Origin: JAMWZF01 sp041628615
GTDB lineage: Bacteria > Pseudomonadota > Alphaproteobacteria > Rhodobacterales > Rhodobacteraceae
Length of the DNA stretch: 30,234 nt
Assembly: GCA_041628615.1 (NCBI GenBank)
Contig: JBFKOW010000018.1
Coordinates: forward strand, 1 to 30,234
Direction of reading: 5' to 3'
Under the pieces are notes generated by a model, which was given only the letters and a program-made list of their open reading frames with translations, ran no database searches and was not told the origin of the DNA. Below are positions 30,105-30,234 of the stretch, one piece after another; the stretch's first letter is position 1, and each line of letters opens with the position of its first letter. The position numbers were made by a program, and so were the translations under genes.

Positions 30105-30234
30105 ATGTTTTATCGTGAAGCAGGCGACTTCAAGACAAGTTACGCCGCCGACAACCAGACATTCCCGATCCAGTTCGATCGCTACCGGTACTACGTCGTG
30201 CTGGTGGTCGGCCTTCTGGTCATCCCGTTCATCA
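30105..30234 (+). CDS. livM: Branched-chain amino acid-type ABC permease LivM-like, N-terminal part
   Basis: ATG 30105 with GGGAGAGGG upstream opens a frame that runs to the window edge: 43 residues, MFYREAGDFKTSYAADNQTF and then PIQFDRYRYYVVLVVGLLVIPFI. This is the usual N-terminus of alphaproteobacterial LivM, with a short cytosolic tail followed by the first membrane helix. It is cut by the window edge. It completes the permease pair with LivH. The binding protein and LivF are expected further on. Confidence 0.82.
   Translation, partial: MFYREAGDFKTSYAADNQTFPIQFDRYRYYVVLVVGLLVIPFI

Noticed and set aside
1..30234. CRISPR arrays, tRNA/rRNA genes, insertion sequences, prophage or toxin-antitoxin pairs
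   Set aside because: No regularly spaced repeats, cloverleaf sequences, transposase motifs or paired toxin-like small genes were seen on either strand.

Overview
This is a GC-rich window (roughly 70% by eye) that reads as chromosomal DNA from a Rhodobacter/Roseobacter-type alphaproteobacterium (order Rhodobacterales). The placement rests on gene order and protein resemblance: a singlet-oxygen rpoE-chrR pair facing an amine-oxidase/DUF1365/MFS/DUF3833/SDR operon as in Rhodobacter sphaeroides, an rsmB-heparinase-purH-lspA-DUF3035-M16-M16 run, a DUF1674 protein, and an FNR-type box. No phage, transposon, integrase, CRISPR, tRNA or rRNA gene was seen. Coding is dense, no gap exceeds 300 bases, and many genes overlap by 1 to 8 bases.

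Layout. 1-2692: a partial DUF1643 gene (minus), a VOC-fold protein (plus) whose 3' end overlaps truB, then the minus-strand cluster rbfA - phosphodiester glycosidase - truB. 2731-4276: dapB, a small secreted protein behind a possible CtrA-type promoter, and a minus-strand DUF1674 (SDHAF4-like) gene. 4321-12902: rsmB, heparinase II/III-like protein, purH, lspA, DUF3035 lipoprotein, and an active/inactive pair of M16 peptidases. 12903-15350: a compound inverted repeat, mutL, a small lipoprotein and a 32-bp perfect palindrome.

15414-21614 is the most coherent accessory module. ChrR (zinc anti-sigma) and the ECF sigma factor RpoE are transcribed leftward. A five-gene operon (FAD amine-oxidase-like, DUF1365, MFS_2-type transporter, DUF3833, SDR) is transcribed rightward. 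Each direction has a good RpoE-type promoter (TGATCC-N18-TAGACA and TCATCC-N18-TAAAGA). In R. sphaeroides this locus answers singlet oxygen, and its flavoprotein is tied to furan fatty acid formation. A lipid-modifying membrane-protection role is the natural reading here. No SAM-dependent fatty-acid methylase lies in the window.

21624-25041: a perfect FNR-type box ahead of a DUF3775 gene, a leftward pair of a LYS1-type saccharopine dehydrogenase and a histidine-phosphatase-fold protein that lacks the second catalytic His, a 55-residue membrane protein, and a predicted outer-membrane beta-barrel protein. 25075-30234 (window edge): a rightward operon that begins with a TetR-type operator and promoter, then an acyl-CoA ligase, a small membrane protein, livG, a secreted protein of unknown function, livH and the start of livM. 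It probably imports a carboxylate or branched-chain-type substrate and activates it with CoA.
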